A DNA stretch of 33,450 nucleotides from Desulfobacteraceae bacterium (GTDB lineage Bacteria; Desulfobacterota; Desulfobacteria; Desulfobacterales; ETH-SRB1), in NCBI GenBank assembly GCA_013792055.1, contig VMSQ01000061.1, positions 1 to 33,450 on the forward strand, read 5' to 3'. Positions 1 through 8,077 of this stretch are shown in pieces. The notes beneath the pieces are model-generated. The model was not told the DNA's origin. It ran no database searches and saw only the letters and a program-made list of their open reading frames with translations. The position numbers were made by a program, and so were the translations under genes. Every line of letters starts with the position of its first letter. Position 1 is the first letter of the stretch.

Positions 1-159
1 CTTTTGCTTGGTAGGCTCCAGAACACAGTCAAGCCTTCGCAAAACTGTAAAAGGGAGTATGATCTTTCCATAATCGGATTGTTTGTAATCACCTCTCAAC
101 AGATCCGCAATACTCCAGATAAAATTGGCAAGCTCTTTTATTTTTCCGTTATTCGCCAT
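1..159 (-). CDS. hsdM: Type I restriction-modification methyltransferase subunit M, N-terminal part (runs off window)
   Basis: The 53 codons visible read from ATG at 159 down to base 1. The peptide contains [20 protein letters not shown] followed by a [20 protein letters not shown]-type segment, which is the characteristic N-terminal helical domain of HsdM (N6-adenine DNA methyltransferase subunit of type I systems). A G-rich ribosome binding site (GGGGGA) lies about 8-10 bases upstream. The SAM-binding NPPF region would lie outside the window, so integrity cannot be judged. The neighbouring ORF6N genes and a possible hsdS tail fit a decayed type I locus. The family call is firm; function is unknown because the gene is cut. 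Confidence 0.85.
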   Translation of the reverse strand, partial: MANNGKIKELANFIWSIADLLRGDYKQSDYGKIILPFTVLRRLDCVLEPTKQK

Positions 160-284
160 TAAAAAAATCCCCCAATCGCCTCTTGCCGTGGTTTCAGAAA
201 TGCGGAGTAGCCCATTGAAAGCCTTTCACAAAAAAATGAAGAATTAACACTATGAATAGGATCATACAGATTGTAATCTATAAT

Positions 285-314
285 ATTAAAGCATAGATAG
301 CGGTTTTGTGTCAA
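285..314 (-). promoter_or_regulatory. Candidate sigma-70 promoter for hsdM
   Basis: On the minus strand TTGACA (309-314) is followed after 18 bases by TTTAAT (285-290), matching 6/6 and 5/6 of the consensus. It would give a leader of roughly 120 nt before the hsdM start at 159. This is a pattern match only. Confidence 0.5.
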
Positions 315-339
315 TTTGTTCTATTTTCATGCCTTTTCC

Positions 340-507
340 ATTCAGAACCCACGAGACGGAATCTACGATTTGCTCCGACAACCTGCAGGGGGTCTTCGAC
401 CATAAAGTTTGCTATTTTTAGATTCGCTCGCTAACGCAGCAGCCCAGTATAAGCGAGATTTTCACTTCCGCTTCGACAAGCTACGTGGAATGCGCTCGCT
501 TTTGCGG
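340..507 (+). repeat. Dispersed repeat, copy A
   Basis: About 168 bp that is highly similar to copy B (1399-1562) and, in shortened form, to copy C (27186-27296). Shared landmarks in order are ACAACCTGCAGGG, TTCGACCATAAAG, ATTTTTAGATTCGCTCGCTA, CCAGTATAAGCGAGATTTTC, CTTCGACAAGCTACG and GGAATGCGCTCGCTTTTGCG. Its right end abuts the point at which an ORF6N reading frame stops being recognisable (508). It contains no credible coding potential. Its nature (a non-autonomous element or a REP-like sequence) is unknown. Confidence 0.8.
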
Positions 508-814
508 TTCAATATTCACCTTAACAGCCCTCGGACTGTTCAATACGCAGGAAAGCGGCGATACCTTATTCCGTAAAGACATAAGGCAAATAACGGCGCC
601 CACCACGCCCAGGCTTTGAGATGCCAGTTTGGCATCTCAAAACTTCTGCCTCCTCGCCGGTAACCTGAAACATGAAATCTTCAGTGAAACGTTCAGTGTT
701 TCGTTTAACCGCTCGATTCAGCGCACCGGTTTCTACGCCATAAAGCTCCGCAAGATCCCGATCCAGCATAACTTTTTCATCGCGAAGATACGCATTCCTT
801 CCGTTATCAAGCAT
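508..814 (-). pseudogene. ORF6N-domain protein, broken remnant
   Basis: The open part (566-814) encodes 82 residues with the ORF6N signature VMLDRDLAELYGVETGALNR, then AVKRN and a YLPYVFTE segment. A TAA falls where intact members read Q (FTEQG). The homologous continuation VLNSPRAVKVNIE is found in another frame down to base 508, where repeat copy A begins. So there is a nonsense change, a frameshift and a 3' truncation at the repeat. The start at 814 lies two bases past the stop of the intact ORF6N gene, so the two would be co-transcribed. The N-terminal lead is also short for the family. ORF6N domains are found in phage proteins and near type I restriction genes; their biochemical role is not established. 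Confidence 0.8.
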
Positions 815-816
815 GT

Positions 817-1386
817 TTAGCCTTTTTTGCGTTTTACACCTCGACGGCCATAGGCAGCCTGTTTTTCCTTTACCCCAAACCCAATCTTCTTGCGTGGTTT
901 CGCGGGTGGCGTCATGAGTTGACGGATAGCCTCAAAAATGCCCTGAATCTGTTCATCATGACCTTCAAGTCGATCCTCCAGCTCTCCAACTTTTTGTAAT
1001 AATTCAGTGTGTGTTTCCACCATTTTGCGGAGTCTGACAAATGCGCGTACTACAAAGATACTAACCTCTATGGCTCGTGGTGAATTAATGACGCTGGCTG
1101 CCATAATTGCTCCATGTTCTGTAAATGCATAGGGAAGTGACGGTGAAAATTTGACTGTAGACAGGTGGTCGCAATTTGCGACCACCTTTGCTTTTTCTTT
1201 AGCTGTAAGCCGGAAGATAAAATCGTCTGGGAAACGACTGCGATTGCGCCTTACTTGTTCATTAAGCCGTTTCGTAGTTACATTATAAAGCTGTGCCAGA
1301 TCTCGATCCAATATTACCTTCTGTCCTCGTATGACAAGGATAATATTTTCAATCTGATCAACCGGAACAACTTCATTTTCACTCAT
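817..1386 (-). CDS. ORF6N-domain protein (intact)
   Basis: I place the start at ATG 1386 (189 residues, MSENEVVPVDQ...) because AAGGAG stands 5 bases upstream. The longer open frame to 1458 runs into repeat copy B and is not credible. The ORF6N domain covers about residues 10-105: VILDRDLAQLYNVTTKRLNE, RFPDDFIFRLT, and SLPYAFTEHGAIMAASVINS. A helical, probably coiled-coil segment follows (about 115-150, THTELLQKVGELEDRLEGHD), then a lysine/arginine-rich tail. This suggests nucleic-acid binding, but that is inference. It is the only complete member of the four-copy group here and is probably the functional one. In other genomes such proteins sit beside hsdM/hsdS, which agrees with its neighbours. 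Confidence 0.85.
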   Translation of the reverse strand: MSENEVVPVDQIENIILVIRGQKVILDRDLAQLYNVTTKRLNEQVRRNRSRFPDDFIFRLTAKEKAKVVANCDHLSTVKFSPSLPYAFTEHGAIMAASVINSPRAIEVSIFVVRAFVRLRKMVETHTELLQKVGELEDRLEGHDEQIQGIFEAIRQLMTPPAKPRKKIGFGVKEKQAAYGRRGVKRKKG

Positions 1387-1398
1387 GAATGCTCCTTT

Positions 1399-1562
1399 CA
1401 TTCCCACAAGACGGAATCTGCGCTTTGCTCCGACAACCTGCAGGGAATCTTCGATCATAAAGTTTGCTATTTTTAGATTCGCTCACTAACGCCGCAGTCC
1501 AGTATAAGCGAGATTTTCACTTCCGCTTCGACAAGCTACGGGGAATGCGCTCACTTTTGCGG
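1399..1562 (+). repeat. Dispersed repeat, copy B
   Basis: About 164 bp closely matching copy A over its whole length in the same orientation. One end lies 13 bases upstream of the intact ORF6N gene's start codon. The other end is exactly where the next ORF6N gene upstream (1486-1785) loses homology: its last 24 codons are repeat sequence. On the minus strand the repeat carries an open stretch that artificially lengthens the downstream gene. Confidence 0.8.
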
Positions 1563-1785
1563 ATGTCACAATTTGTGATATCCTCATAATCTCATCTCGG
1601 GTCAAAGCAAACATAAAATCATCAGGAAAACGTTTTATGTTTCTCCGTACTGCTTGTTTCAAAATCTTTGTTTCTACGCCATAAAGTTCTGCAAGATCCC
1701 GATCCAACATAACTTTCTGACCGCGGATGAACACAATCGACTGCTTAATTCTCTCAACAGGAATCATAATCCCTTTTTCATCCAT
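1486..1785 (-). pseudogene. ORF6N-domain protein truncated by repeat
   Basis: 99 residues from ATG 1785, with a good GGAGG site 7 bases upstream. Residues 1 to about 75 are a normal ORF6N N-terminus (RGQKVMLDRDLAELYGVETK, RRNIKRFPDDFMFALTRDE, ISQIVTS). The remaining ~24 residues are translated from repeat copy B and are unrelated to the family, and the YLPYAFTEQG core is missing. The gene may still be translated as a fusion peptide, but it is very likely non-functional. Confidence 0.75.
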
Positions 1786-1819
1786 CAGTTAGCCTCCATT
1801 TATTCTAAACTCTAGAAAG

Positions 1820-1942
1820 TCATATATCTGATCTTTGGAGCATTGCAAGCCCTTGCTCTGTAAAAGCGTAAGGCAAATATTTTGAATGTTGGCCCTTCTC
1901 TAAGATTCCATTTTGGAATCTTAGAGACTTATATTCTGACTC
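1820..1942 (-). pseudogene. ORF6N-domain gene fragment (central part only)
   Basis: The minus strand reads SLRFQNGILEKGQHSKYLPY then AFTEQGLAML before homology ends at a stop (1820-1822). This is the middle of an ORF6N gene and has neither its N-terminal LDRDLAELYGV block nor its C-terminus. Two consecutive in-frame stops (1943-1948) lie just upstream. It is a separate relic from the gene at 1486-1785, because that gene carries its own N-terminus. Confidence 0.7.
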
Positions 1943-1948
1943 TCATCA

Positions 1949-2209
1949 ACCCATTGAGCCCGCCAAACCTGTTTATCATTTCTCTCGCAAAGGCTTATGC
2001 CATTTTTCCCCTGCCAGCCCAAAGAGCCCCTTGCCTTTCCGATGTCATCTATAACCTCGTAAAGTAAAAATCAATAAATCTATTAAGTTCTGCATGACCG
2101 TCGGGGAACTATGGGGTATGACCATTTGTAAATTAGTTGACGGCTTAGTATATTGATGCGGCTTTGGTGCAAATCAGTCATTTTTAACCGATCGGAAAAA
2201 CTCAGCATC
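1949..2209. other. Intergenic stretch without recognised gene
   Basis: A stop-bounded minus-strand frame of about 48 codons (reading ...EVIDDIGKARGSLGWQGKNG...) crosses about 1930-2080 but has no start codon and no family I recognise. It may be a further relic. No RNA gene or terminator is visible. Confidence 0.4.
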
Positions 2210-2428
2210 TTATGTTCTTATACAGCTCTTTTGCATGAAAAGAACTCCTGACAAAGGGCCCGCTGGCAACTTCGGAAAAACCTGTCTCAAGAGCAGTATT
2301 TCTCCAGTCATCAAATTCCTCAGGAGAGACAAAACGATCGACCTATTATCTTCAAGTTCTCGCAATTCTCTTTCTGCTGAATTTATTCTTTGATCAATTT
2401 CCATTAGTTCTTTCAAGAGCAACCTCAC
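2210..2428 (-). pseudogene. Possible C-terminal remnant of a type I specificity subunit (hsdS-like)
   Basis: 72 codons open from GTG 2428. Residues 8-42 (ELMEIDQRINSAERELRELE then LRNLMTGEI) resemble the C-terminal conserved helix of HsdS subunits, which usually ends in a LMTG(K/R/E)I motif. Homology fails after that motif and the tail is arbitrary. An in-frame TGA precedes the GTG. The DNA-recognition domains are absent. Proximity to hsdM and ORF6N supports the idea, but a short coiled coil can mimic it, so the call is tentative. Confidence 0.4.
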
Positions 2429-2461
2429 TCACATGGTAATCAATGGATTAACCACTTGAGT

Positions 2462-3775
2462 TTATGTGCCGCTACTTCCCCGTATAGCCGAAAAGGCAAA
2501 ATACAACGGCATAAACACTATATTCTTTTCTGCCGGTTCAGCATAAGGGCGCATTGAAAACACGATACCTCTTGGAGAGTTTTTATACTTTTCCAGGAAG
2601 AGATGCAGGCTTTTCAGCCTGCCGGAAGCTCCGCTTTTTACCTCTACAGGATGTATCCTGCCGTCAATAACTGCCACGTAATCCACTTCTGCAGAACTGC
2701 TCTTTGCCTGTCTCGACCAGTAGTAAAGATCATCTTTCTGAGATAATATCATCTCCTGGCCGACAAACTGTTCCGCCATAGCTCCGCGGTATATGTTGAG
2801 CAAATCCGCCTTCCCGTATTCAACATCTACCGGCATGCCCGTAAGATGTCTCATGAGACCGATGTCAACCATCAACGCCTTAAAGATATTTGCAGCGGCA
2901 GTAGCCCCCAGGGGAAGTCCGGACGGATCAACCGAAGGCACTTTCCTGATAACGTTTGCAAGGCTTAGCAAGTTAAAGGCTTTTTTCAGAGTTGGATTTG
3001 AGTAACCATCGGCAAGCCTGGAATACTTTATCTGTTGCCCAACACTTTGCGCCACAGTTGTAAGCACGGCATTTAGACAATGCTTGTCGGCATGCGGGCT
3101 ATATTTCGAAAAGTCCAACCGATAGGTATCACAGATCTCCGCCTGCACCTCGAAAGATTCCCGCATTGACCCGGTTTCGACATAGGCGAGTACGCTTTCG
3201 GGCATCCCTCCTACAAAAAAATACCGGCGGAGTTCTTCACAAAGAAATTCATGGATTGTTTGCGAAACAGTTTGTGGAGAGCCAAGAACGATATTTGCTG
3301 CTTCATCATTGCCGGTTGCCTGAAGGTATTCGGCAAAACAGAGGGGATGAAGGCGGGAAAATTGCACTCTGCCCACCGGAAAAGAAATATTCTTCATGGC
3401 AAATTCAAGGAGCGAACCGGCTGCAACCACATGCAGATCAGGCAATTCTTCATAAAAATAGCGAAGGGCCGTAATTGCCCTTGGACAAGCCTGGATTTCG
3501 TCGATAAAAAGGAGTGTTTTGCCTGGGACTATCTTCTGCCGTAGCAAGATTTCCAAATCCGCACAGATGCGTTTCGGCTGTAGATTGCCGTCAAAAACGC
3601 GGTGCCAGTCCGGATTACGTTCCAGATTCACAACCGCAAGAGTATCAAAGCAACTTTCCCCGAACTGCCTCACAGAATAGGTCTTCCCGACCTGCCTGAC
3701 CCCACGGACAATGAGAGGTTTTCGACGCCTGGCTTCCTTCCATTTTCTGAGTTCCTGATCAATAAATCGTTTCAC
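2462..3775 (-). CDS. AAA_14/DUF4143 ATPase
   Basis: 437 residues. The N-terminal P-loop is GVRQVGKT (residues 25-32) and the Walker B stretch is LLFIDEIQACP (around residues 90-100); both are typical of the AAA_14 family. A DUF4143 region follows, with the C-terminal block VDYVAVIDGRIHPVEVKSG, whose spacing of D and E-V-K resembles a PD-(D/E)XK nuclease-like fold. Members are widespread, often horizontally acquired and multi-copy; cellular role and substrate are unknown, though links to toxin/antitoxin-like or defence islands have been suggested. Its place next to the decayed restriction locus fits an accessory origin. Length is normal for the family and no lesions are seen. Confidence 0.85.
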   Translation of the reverse strand: MKRFIDQELRKWKEARRRKPLIVRGVRQVGKTYSVRQFGESCFDTLAVVNLERNPDWHRVFDGNLQPKRICADLEILLRQKIVPGKTLLFIDEIQACPRAITALRYFYEELPDLHVVAAGSLLEFAMKNISFPVGRVQFSRLHPLCFAEYLQATGNDEAANIVLGSPQTVSQTIHEFLCEELRRYFFVGGMPESVLAYVETGSMRESFEVQAEICDTYRLDFSKYSPHADKHCLNAVLTTVAQSVGQQIKYSRLADGYSNPTLKKAFNLLSLANVIRKVPSVDPSGLPLGATAAANIFKALMVDIGLMRHLTGMPVDVEYGKADLLNIYRGAMAEQFVGQEMILSQKDDLYYWSRQAKSSSAEVDYVAVIDGRIHPVEVKSGASGRLKSLHLFLEKYKNSPRGIVFSMRPYAEPAEKNIVFMPLYFAFSAIRGSSGT

Positions 3776-3862
3776 AATTCAATACCAACAGATATCTATT
3801 TAGATTTTTTTCAAAACACAGGGTTAAATTAAATCACATCCTTTAAAAAAGCAAGGGTTTTG

Positions 3863-6403
3863 TTAAAATGGTGGAGCTATCATAGGCAAAACTTCAAGAG
3901 ACTGCCCATCGGTTGATATTGTGACAGCTCCGTGGCTGTCGGTGCGTAATATACGGCATCCTCGTTCTCTATATTTTTTTAAAACCGATGGATGCGGGAA
4001 TCTATAACTGTTTCCCCACCCTGATGAAAAAATTACAATTTCTGGTTCAACTTTATAAATAAAAAGCTCGCTGTTCGATGTTTTGCTGCCGTGATGAGGA
4101 GCTATAAGAACATCGCTTGTTAAATCATCTCCAGCAATTGTAACCAGTTCATTTTCTGCCATGGTCATAATATCGCCCGGAAAAAGAAATGATTTTGATC
4201 CGAATTTAACCTTTATGACCAGAGAATTGTTATTAAAATCAGACCACGTCCTCTTATTATTATCCATGTAATCAATGGGCGGATAAAGAAGATCTAATTG
4301 AGCCCCATTTATAAAGTGTGTTCTTGATATATCTTTGAATTCAGGCATATGAATTGACTTTTTTTTAATAATTTCCATGAATTTTCGATATCCAACAGTA
4401 TCTGCTGTATCATAGTTAGCCCACACCTTTTTTACATTGAAATTTTCTGCAATATACAAAAGTCCGTTCAAGTGATCGCTGTTTGGATGGGAAAGAATAA
4501 GGGTATCAATTGTTTTAATTTTTTTACGCCATAATAACGGCGCAACTACTCTTTCGCCAGCATCAAAGGTCGAGTTATCAGGGAACCCGCCGCCATCTAT
4601 AAGCAGATTAAAGCCCTTCGGCATTTCCAGAAGAGCAGAGCTGCCCTGCCCGACATCAATGACTGTAATTCTCAGATCATCATGCCAGAATCTGTTATAT
4701 AACCAGTAGCAAGTATCGGCAACACCGGCAATTATTACTATTATTATAACAGTTAATACTTTTCTCTTTCTGGAAGCAGTCGATTGCTTCTTCAATTCTA
4801 TTTTATTGTTTATCAGATCTGCTTTCGCCGGAAGTTTATTCTTTTTATCAGCATTTTCATAATAAATACCAAACAAGTTCAACACCGACCAGCCCAGGAT
4901 ATAATAACAACAAATCTCAAAATAAGTTGGAGTGATTGTCTTTATTGAAGCAAAAGGCAAATTGGAAAACCACATCACAATGTCAAGAGCTTTAGCCAGC
5001 AATTCAGAGTTTGCATTTATGCACCATGTAGCCCCGTAAGTGGTTGCCGGATAAAGCAGTACCGAAAATAACCCCAAAGGAACTACGATAAAACCAATAA
5101 TAGGTATAATTAACAAGTTTGCCAGGAAACCAACTAAAGAGATCTGATTGAAGTAAAGCATTACAAGCGGAAGTGTTCCCAGGATCGCGAAAAGCGAGGT
5201 CAATAAAAAGAGATATACTTTTTTCTGAACCTGGAAGTATCCTTCTTTTCTGATCACGCTCTTTACATGAATTCTGGAAAGGCCATATATTATTGCAAGA
5301 ACAGCTATAAACGAAAGCTGAAAAGAAATCGAAAAAAGAGACGGAGGATGAACAATAAGAATTATCATTGCAGCTACGGCCAGGGTATTTATTGGGTCAT
5401 GTTCTCTTTCAAAAAGAAATGTCATCAAAAAAACAGTAACCATAATTACTGCTCTTTGTGTAGAAGGGGACATCCCTGAAAGTAAGCCATAGATAACTAC
5501 GGGGAAAAGCGATAGAATAGCTGCAACCTTTAGAGTCAATGCATTCCAGAGAAGAAATTTAAAATATGAAAATATCCATTTAAAAAAGAAAAATGCTACT
5601 GTTGCCACAATTCCTATATGAAGTCCTGAAATTGCAAGAATATGACCTACACCGGCCCGGTTAAATGCCTCCTGTAAGTTTTTTGAAATACTATTTCTGT
5701 CTCCAATTATAAGGGCTTTTAATACACCTTTTTTATCGTCCTTCCCTGTATTGTCGATAAGATCTGAGATTTTACTGCGGAAATCTTCTATTGCCCCGCC
5801 CATACCAGTTTTTGAATGTTTTTTTATAACAACAAGATCTTCCCCCTGGACATATGAAGTCCCCCAGATCTTTTTAAATGCCATGTATTTTTTATAGTCA
5901 AATCCTCCAGGATTTTTGAAATTCCTGATAGATCTAATCTTGCCTGTAAAGGATACCTTGTCACCAACTGCGATTTCTGGAAAATTTCCTCTTGCTGTTA
6001 CAAGGATTTTCCCTGTAACCGGAAAATTATTACCCTTATCTTCTCCAAGAGTCCTGGTCTGTATAACGAATTTCAGCCTATTTTTGTATATTATAGGATT
6101 TTCGTCGATTAAACCGACAATTTTCCTTTTTTGCGAATCTAAAAAATTGATAATATGATTTGAGGGAAATTTAGGAGCGATCCATGACTGTAAGGAAAGA
6201 TAGCCGAAAGCAAAAAACAAAATTACAGGTAAAATTAATGCGGTTTTTCTCTGAAGAATGAAATATATTATCAAGCCTGTACATATAAGAATGATAAAAT
6301 AAGCACAGACTTCATAACCCGGCAGCCATGAACCAAAGGCTAACCCCAGTATCATAGATGCCAGGACAGGGATAACGGGGCGAGAATAAATCCTGCTTGT
6401 CAT
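3863..6403 (-). CDS. comEC: DNA internalisation competence protein ComEC/Rec2
   Basis: 846 residues, the usual size of full-length ComEC. Order: two or three N-terminal membrane helices (about residues 10-70), a soluble OB-fold-like DUF4131 region (about 85-200, with GDKVSFTGKIR), the polytopic Competence domain (about 220-530, beginning GVGHILAISGLHIGI), and a C-terminal metallo-beta-lactamase-like domain (last ~270 residues). That last domain starts at VIDVGQGSSALLE and carries HPNSDH and APHHGSKTSNS metal-binding motifs. In naturally competent bacteria the protein forms the inner-membrane channel for single-stranded DNA. It lies downstream of murA on the same strand, separated by a palindromic element. 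No other competence genes are visible here, so whether the organism is competent cannot be judged. Confidence 0.95.
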   Translation of the reverse strand: MTSRIYSRPVIPVLASMILGLAFGSWLPGYEVCAYFIILICTGLIIYFILQRKTALILPVILFFAFGYLSLQSWIAPKFPSNHIINFLDSQKRKIVGLIDENPIIYKNRLKFVIQTRTLGEDKGNNFPVTGKILVTARGNFPEIAVGDKVSFTGKIRSIRNFKNPGGFDYKKYMAFKKIWGTSYVQGEDLVVIKKHSKTGMGGAIEDFRSKISDLIDNTGKDDKKGVLKALIIGDRNSISKNLQEAFNRAGVGHILAISGLHIGIVATVAFFFFKWIFSYFKFLLWNALTLKVAAILSLFPVVIYGLLSGMSPSTQRAVIMVTVFLMTFLFEREHDPINTLAVAAMIILIVHPPSLFSISFQLSFIAVLAIIYGLSRIHVKSVIRKEGYFQVQKKVYLFLLTSLFAILGTLPLVMLYFNQISLVGFLANLLIIPIIGFIVVPLGLFSVLLYPATTYGATWCINANSELLAKALDIVMWFSNLPFASIKTITPTYFEICCYYILGWSVLNLFGIYYENADKKNKLPAKADLINNKIELKKQSTASRKRKVLTVIIIVIIAGVADTCYWLYNRFWHDDLRITVIDVGQGSSALLEMPKGFNLLIDGGGFPDNSTFDAGERVVAPLLWRKKIKTIDTLILSHPNSDHLNGLLYIAENFNVKKVWANYDTADTVGYRKFMEIIKKKSIHMPEFKDISRTHFINGAQLDLLYPPIDYMDNNKRTWSDFNNNSLVIKVKFGSKSFLFPGDIMTMAENELVTIAGDDLTSDVLIAPHHGSKTSNSELFIYKVEPEIVIFSSGWGNSYRFPHPSVLKKYRERGCRILRTDSHGAVTISTDGQSLEVLPMIAPPF

Positions 6404-6427
6404 TGGTTATTCAATTTTGATGAATTT

Positions 6428-6553
6428 TGACGGCTTCGTAACAAGTTCATATGCAAGGCGTGCGAATCTTGAGGAGAGAGACGTACTGATAGTACGTCGC
6501 AATGACGAAAGATGAAACACAACACAGCAGATGGACTTGTTACGAAGCCGTCA
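6428..6553. repeat. 126-bp palindromic element with 19-bp terminal inverted repeats
   Basis: The ends TGACGGCTTCGTAACAAGT (6428-6446) and ACTTGTTACGAAGCCGTCA (6535-6553) are perfect inverse complements. Inside is a second perfect palindrome, GACGTAC-TGATA-GTACGTC (6480-6498), so the whole could fold into a long hairpin. It begins 2 bases after the murA stop and ends 24 bases before the comEC start, and may act as terminator or processing site. No coding capacity is present, which fits a MITE- or REP-like element. Confidence 0.85.
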
Positions 6554-6554
6554 A

Positions 6555-7808
6555 TTATTCTTTTACACGCTTTATAGCTGCTCCCAGACCGGCAAATTTC
6601 TTTTCAAGCGATTCATACCCACGATCCAGGTGATAGATACGATTTACCTCGGTTTTGCCCCTGGCAACAAGACCAGCCAGTATAAGCGAAGCGCTGGCTC
6701 TAAGATCAGTCGCCATAACCGGCGCGCCTGAAAGCATTTTAACTCCTTTTACCATTGCAGAATTACCGGCTATAGTAATATCAGCTCCCATTCTTTTTAA
6801 CTCGCTTACATGGATAAAACGGTTTTCAAATACTGTTTCAGATATCAGGCTTAGTCCCCCAGCAACAGACATCAGTACCATGAACTGTGCCTGCATATCA
6901 GTAGGAAAACCTGGATATGGGAGCGTTTTTAAATCAACACTTGCTATATCATCTATTCCCTGAACTCTAATATTCTTTCCATCAATTTTTATTATTGTCC
7001 CCGTTAAACCCAATTTGTGTATAACGGCTTCAAGATGACCGGGTTCACAACCTGAAATCTTTATATCTCCGCCAGTCAAAGCCGCTGCAATCATAAATGT
7101 TCCAGTTTCTATACGGTCGGGAATTATTGAAACCGATACAGGATTTAGAGAAGAAACTCCTATTATAGTGATTGTGGAGGTGCCTGCACCACGGATATCA
7201 GCACCCATTTTGTTTAAAACATCAGATAGAGCTACTATTTCGGGTTCACGGGCTGCATTATGAATAACTGTTCTTCCTTCCGCTAAAACAGCCGTCATCA
7301 TAATATTTTCGGTACCAGTTACTGTAGCTATATCTAAATAAATTTCGCTCCCTTCTAATTTATCGGCATAAGCTTCAACATAGCCGTGCTTTAATTCAAT
7401 GGACGCACCAAGGCATGCCAGAGCTTTAAGATGCAGATTAATTGGCCTGGCACCTATAGCACACCCTCCTGGCAATGATACCCTGGCTTTTTTCAGCCTG
7501 GCGACAAGAGGACCAAGAACCAATATGGAGGCACGCATTTTCCTCACCAGATCATAGGGAGCTTCATGATTTAAAATATTGCCCGCATCTATCTTAACAA
7601 CATCGCCATCTGTCTCAATTTTTGCGCCAAGATGTGAAAGAAGCAGTTTTATGCTCTCAATATCTTTTAGATTTGGAACATTTGAAAAAGTACACAATCC
7701 ATCAGTAAGTAGAGATGAAACCAGAATCGGAAGCGCAGCGTTCTTCGCTCCACTGATACTGACCTCACCCATAAGGGGTCGTCCTCCTTCAACTATAATC
7801 TTATCCAT
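6555..7808 (-). CDS. murA: UDP-N-acetylglucosamine 1-carboxyvinyltransferase
   Basis: 417 residues, normal for MurA. It catalyses the first committed step of peptidoglycan synthesis, transfer of enolpyruvate from PEP to UDP-GlcNAc, in the cytoplasm. Visible landmarks: SGAKNAALP with the substrate-binding Lys22, and the active-site loop [11 protein letters not shown] with Cys116, the PEP-binding cysteine that fosfomycin modifies. The C-terminal half has [14 protein letters not shown] and [13 protein letters not shown], also diagnostic. The start has only a modest AAGG upstream. It follows the terminator that closes the qrc operon, and its own promoter is not obvious in the 25 bases between the terminator and the start codon. 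Confidence 0.97.
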   Translation of the reverse strand: MDKIIVEGGRPLMGEVSISGAKNAALPILVSSLLTDGLCTFSNVPNLKDIESIKLLLSHLGAKIETDGDVVKIDAGNILNHEAPYDLVRKMRASILVLGPLVARLKKARVSLPGGCAIGARPINLHLKALACLGASIELKHGYVEAYADKLEGSEIYLDIATVTGTENIMMTAVLAEGRTVIHNAAREPEIVALSDVLNKMGADIRGAGTSTITIIGVSSLNPVSVSIIPDRIETGTFMIAAALTGGDIKISGCEPGHLEAVIHKLGLTGTIIKIDGKNIRVQGIDDIASVDLKTLPYPGFPTDMQAQFMVLMSVAGGLSLISETVFENRFIHVSELKRMGADITIAGNSAMVKGVKMLSGAPVMATDLRASASLILAGLVARGKTEVNRIYHLDRGYESLEKKFAGLGAAIKRVKE

Positions 7809-7833
7809 CTTAAACCTTCAAAAACCTTCAAAC

Positions 7834-7880
7834 AAAAAAGCGCTTTACCACATTTTAACAATGAGATAAGCGCTTTTTTT
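7834..7880. terminator. Symmetrical intrinsic terminator after the qrc operon
   Basis: AAAAAAGCGCTT (7834-7845) and AAGCGCTTTTTT (7868-7879) are inverse complements flanking a 22-base loop. On the minus strand the hairpin ends in a T run, as expected for termination of the transcript ending with the small qrc gene. The loop is rather long, so efficiency is uncertain. Confidence 0.65.
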
Positions 7881-7907
7881 ATATTATATTGTGAATTATA
7901 GCCTGAT

Positions 7908-8066
7908 TTAGTGGTGATGGCCGCCTTTACCTTGTTTTGTATCAACAACAGCTTTTAAAATACAATAAGCCATCCCAAGACTAATTATAGTAAGGGCATA
8001 GTGCAAACCACCCATAAATACAATATGACTAAGATCCCAAACCCATTCAAATGAAAACGGTAACAT
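7908..8066 (-). CDS. Small membrane protein of the qrc operon (52 residues, undescribed)
   Basis: A short frame read directly from the minus strand: MLPFSFEWVWDLSHIVFMGG at the start, one hydrophobic helix (about residues 16-38), then a Lys/Gly segment and the C-terminus GKGGHHH. A strong AGGAGG lies 7 bases before the ATG, and the gene starts 11 bases after the qrcD stop, so it is translated as the fifth gene of the qrc operon. I know of no described Qrc subunit matching it. Small single-helix subunits accompany related complexes (for example HmcD of the Hmc complex), so an accessory or assembly subunit is a reasonable inference. It is conceivable that the tri-histidine tail binds metal. Confidence 0.8.
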   Translation of the reverse strand: MLPFSFEWVWDLSHIVFMGGLHYALTIISLGMAYCILKAVVDTKQGKGGHHH

Positions 8067-8077
8067 ATTTTAACCTC

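Noticed and set aside
1387-1458. Longer N-terminus for the intact ORF6N gene
   Set aside because: It is translated from repeat copy B (MIEDSLQVVGA...), while AAGGAG stands right before ATG 1386.
1882-2067. 61-residue plus-strand ORF
   Set aside because: Partly antisense to the ORF6N fragment at 1820-1942, with no start signal and no family.
2130-2160. TTGACGGCTTAGTA resembling the end of the 126-bp palindrome
   Set aside because: Only the first nine bases match and there is no partner arm.
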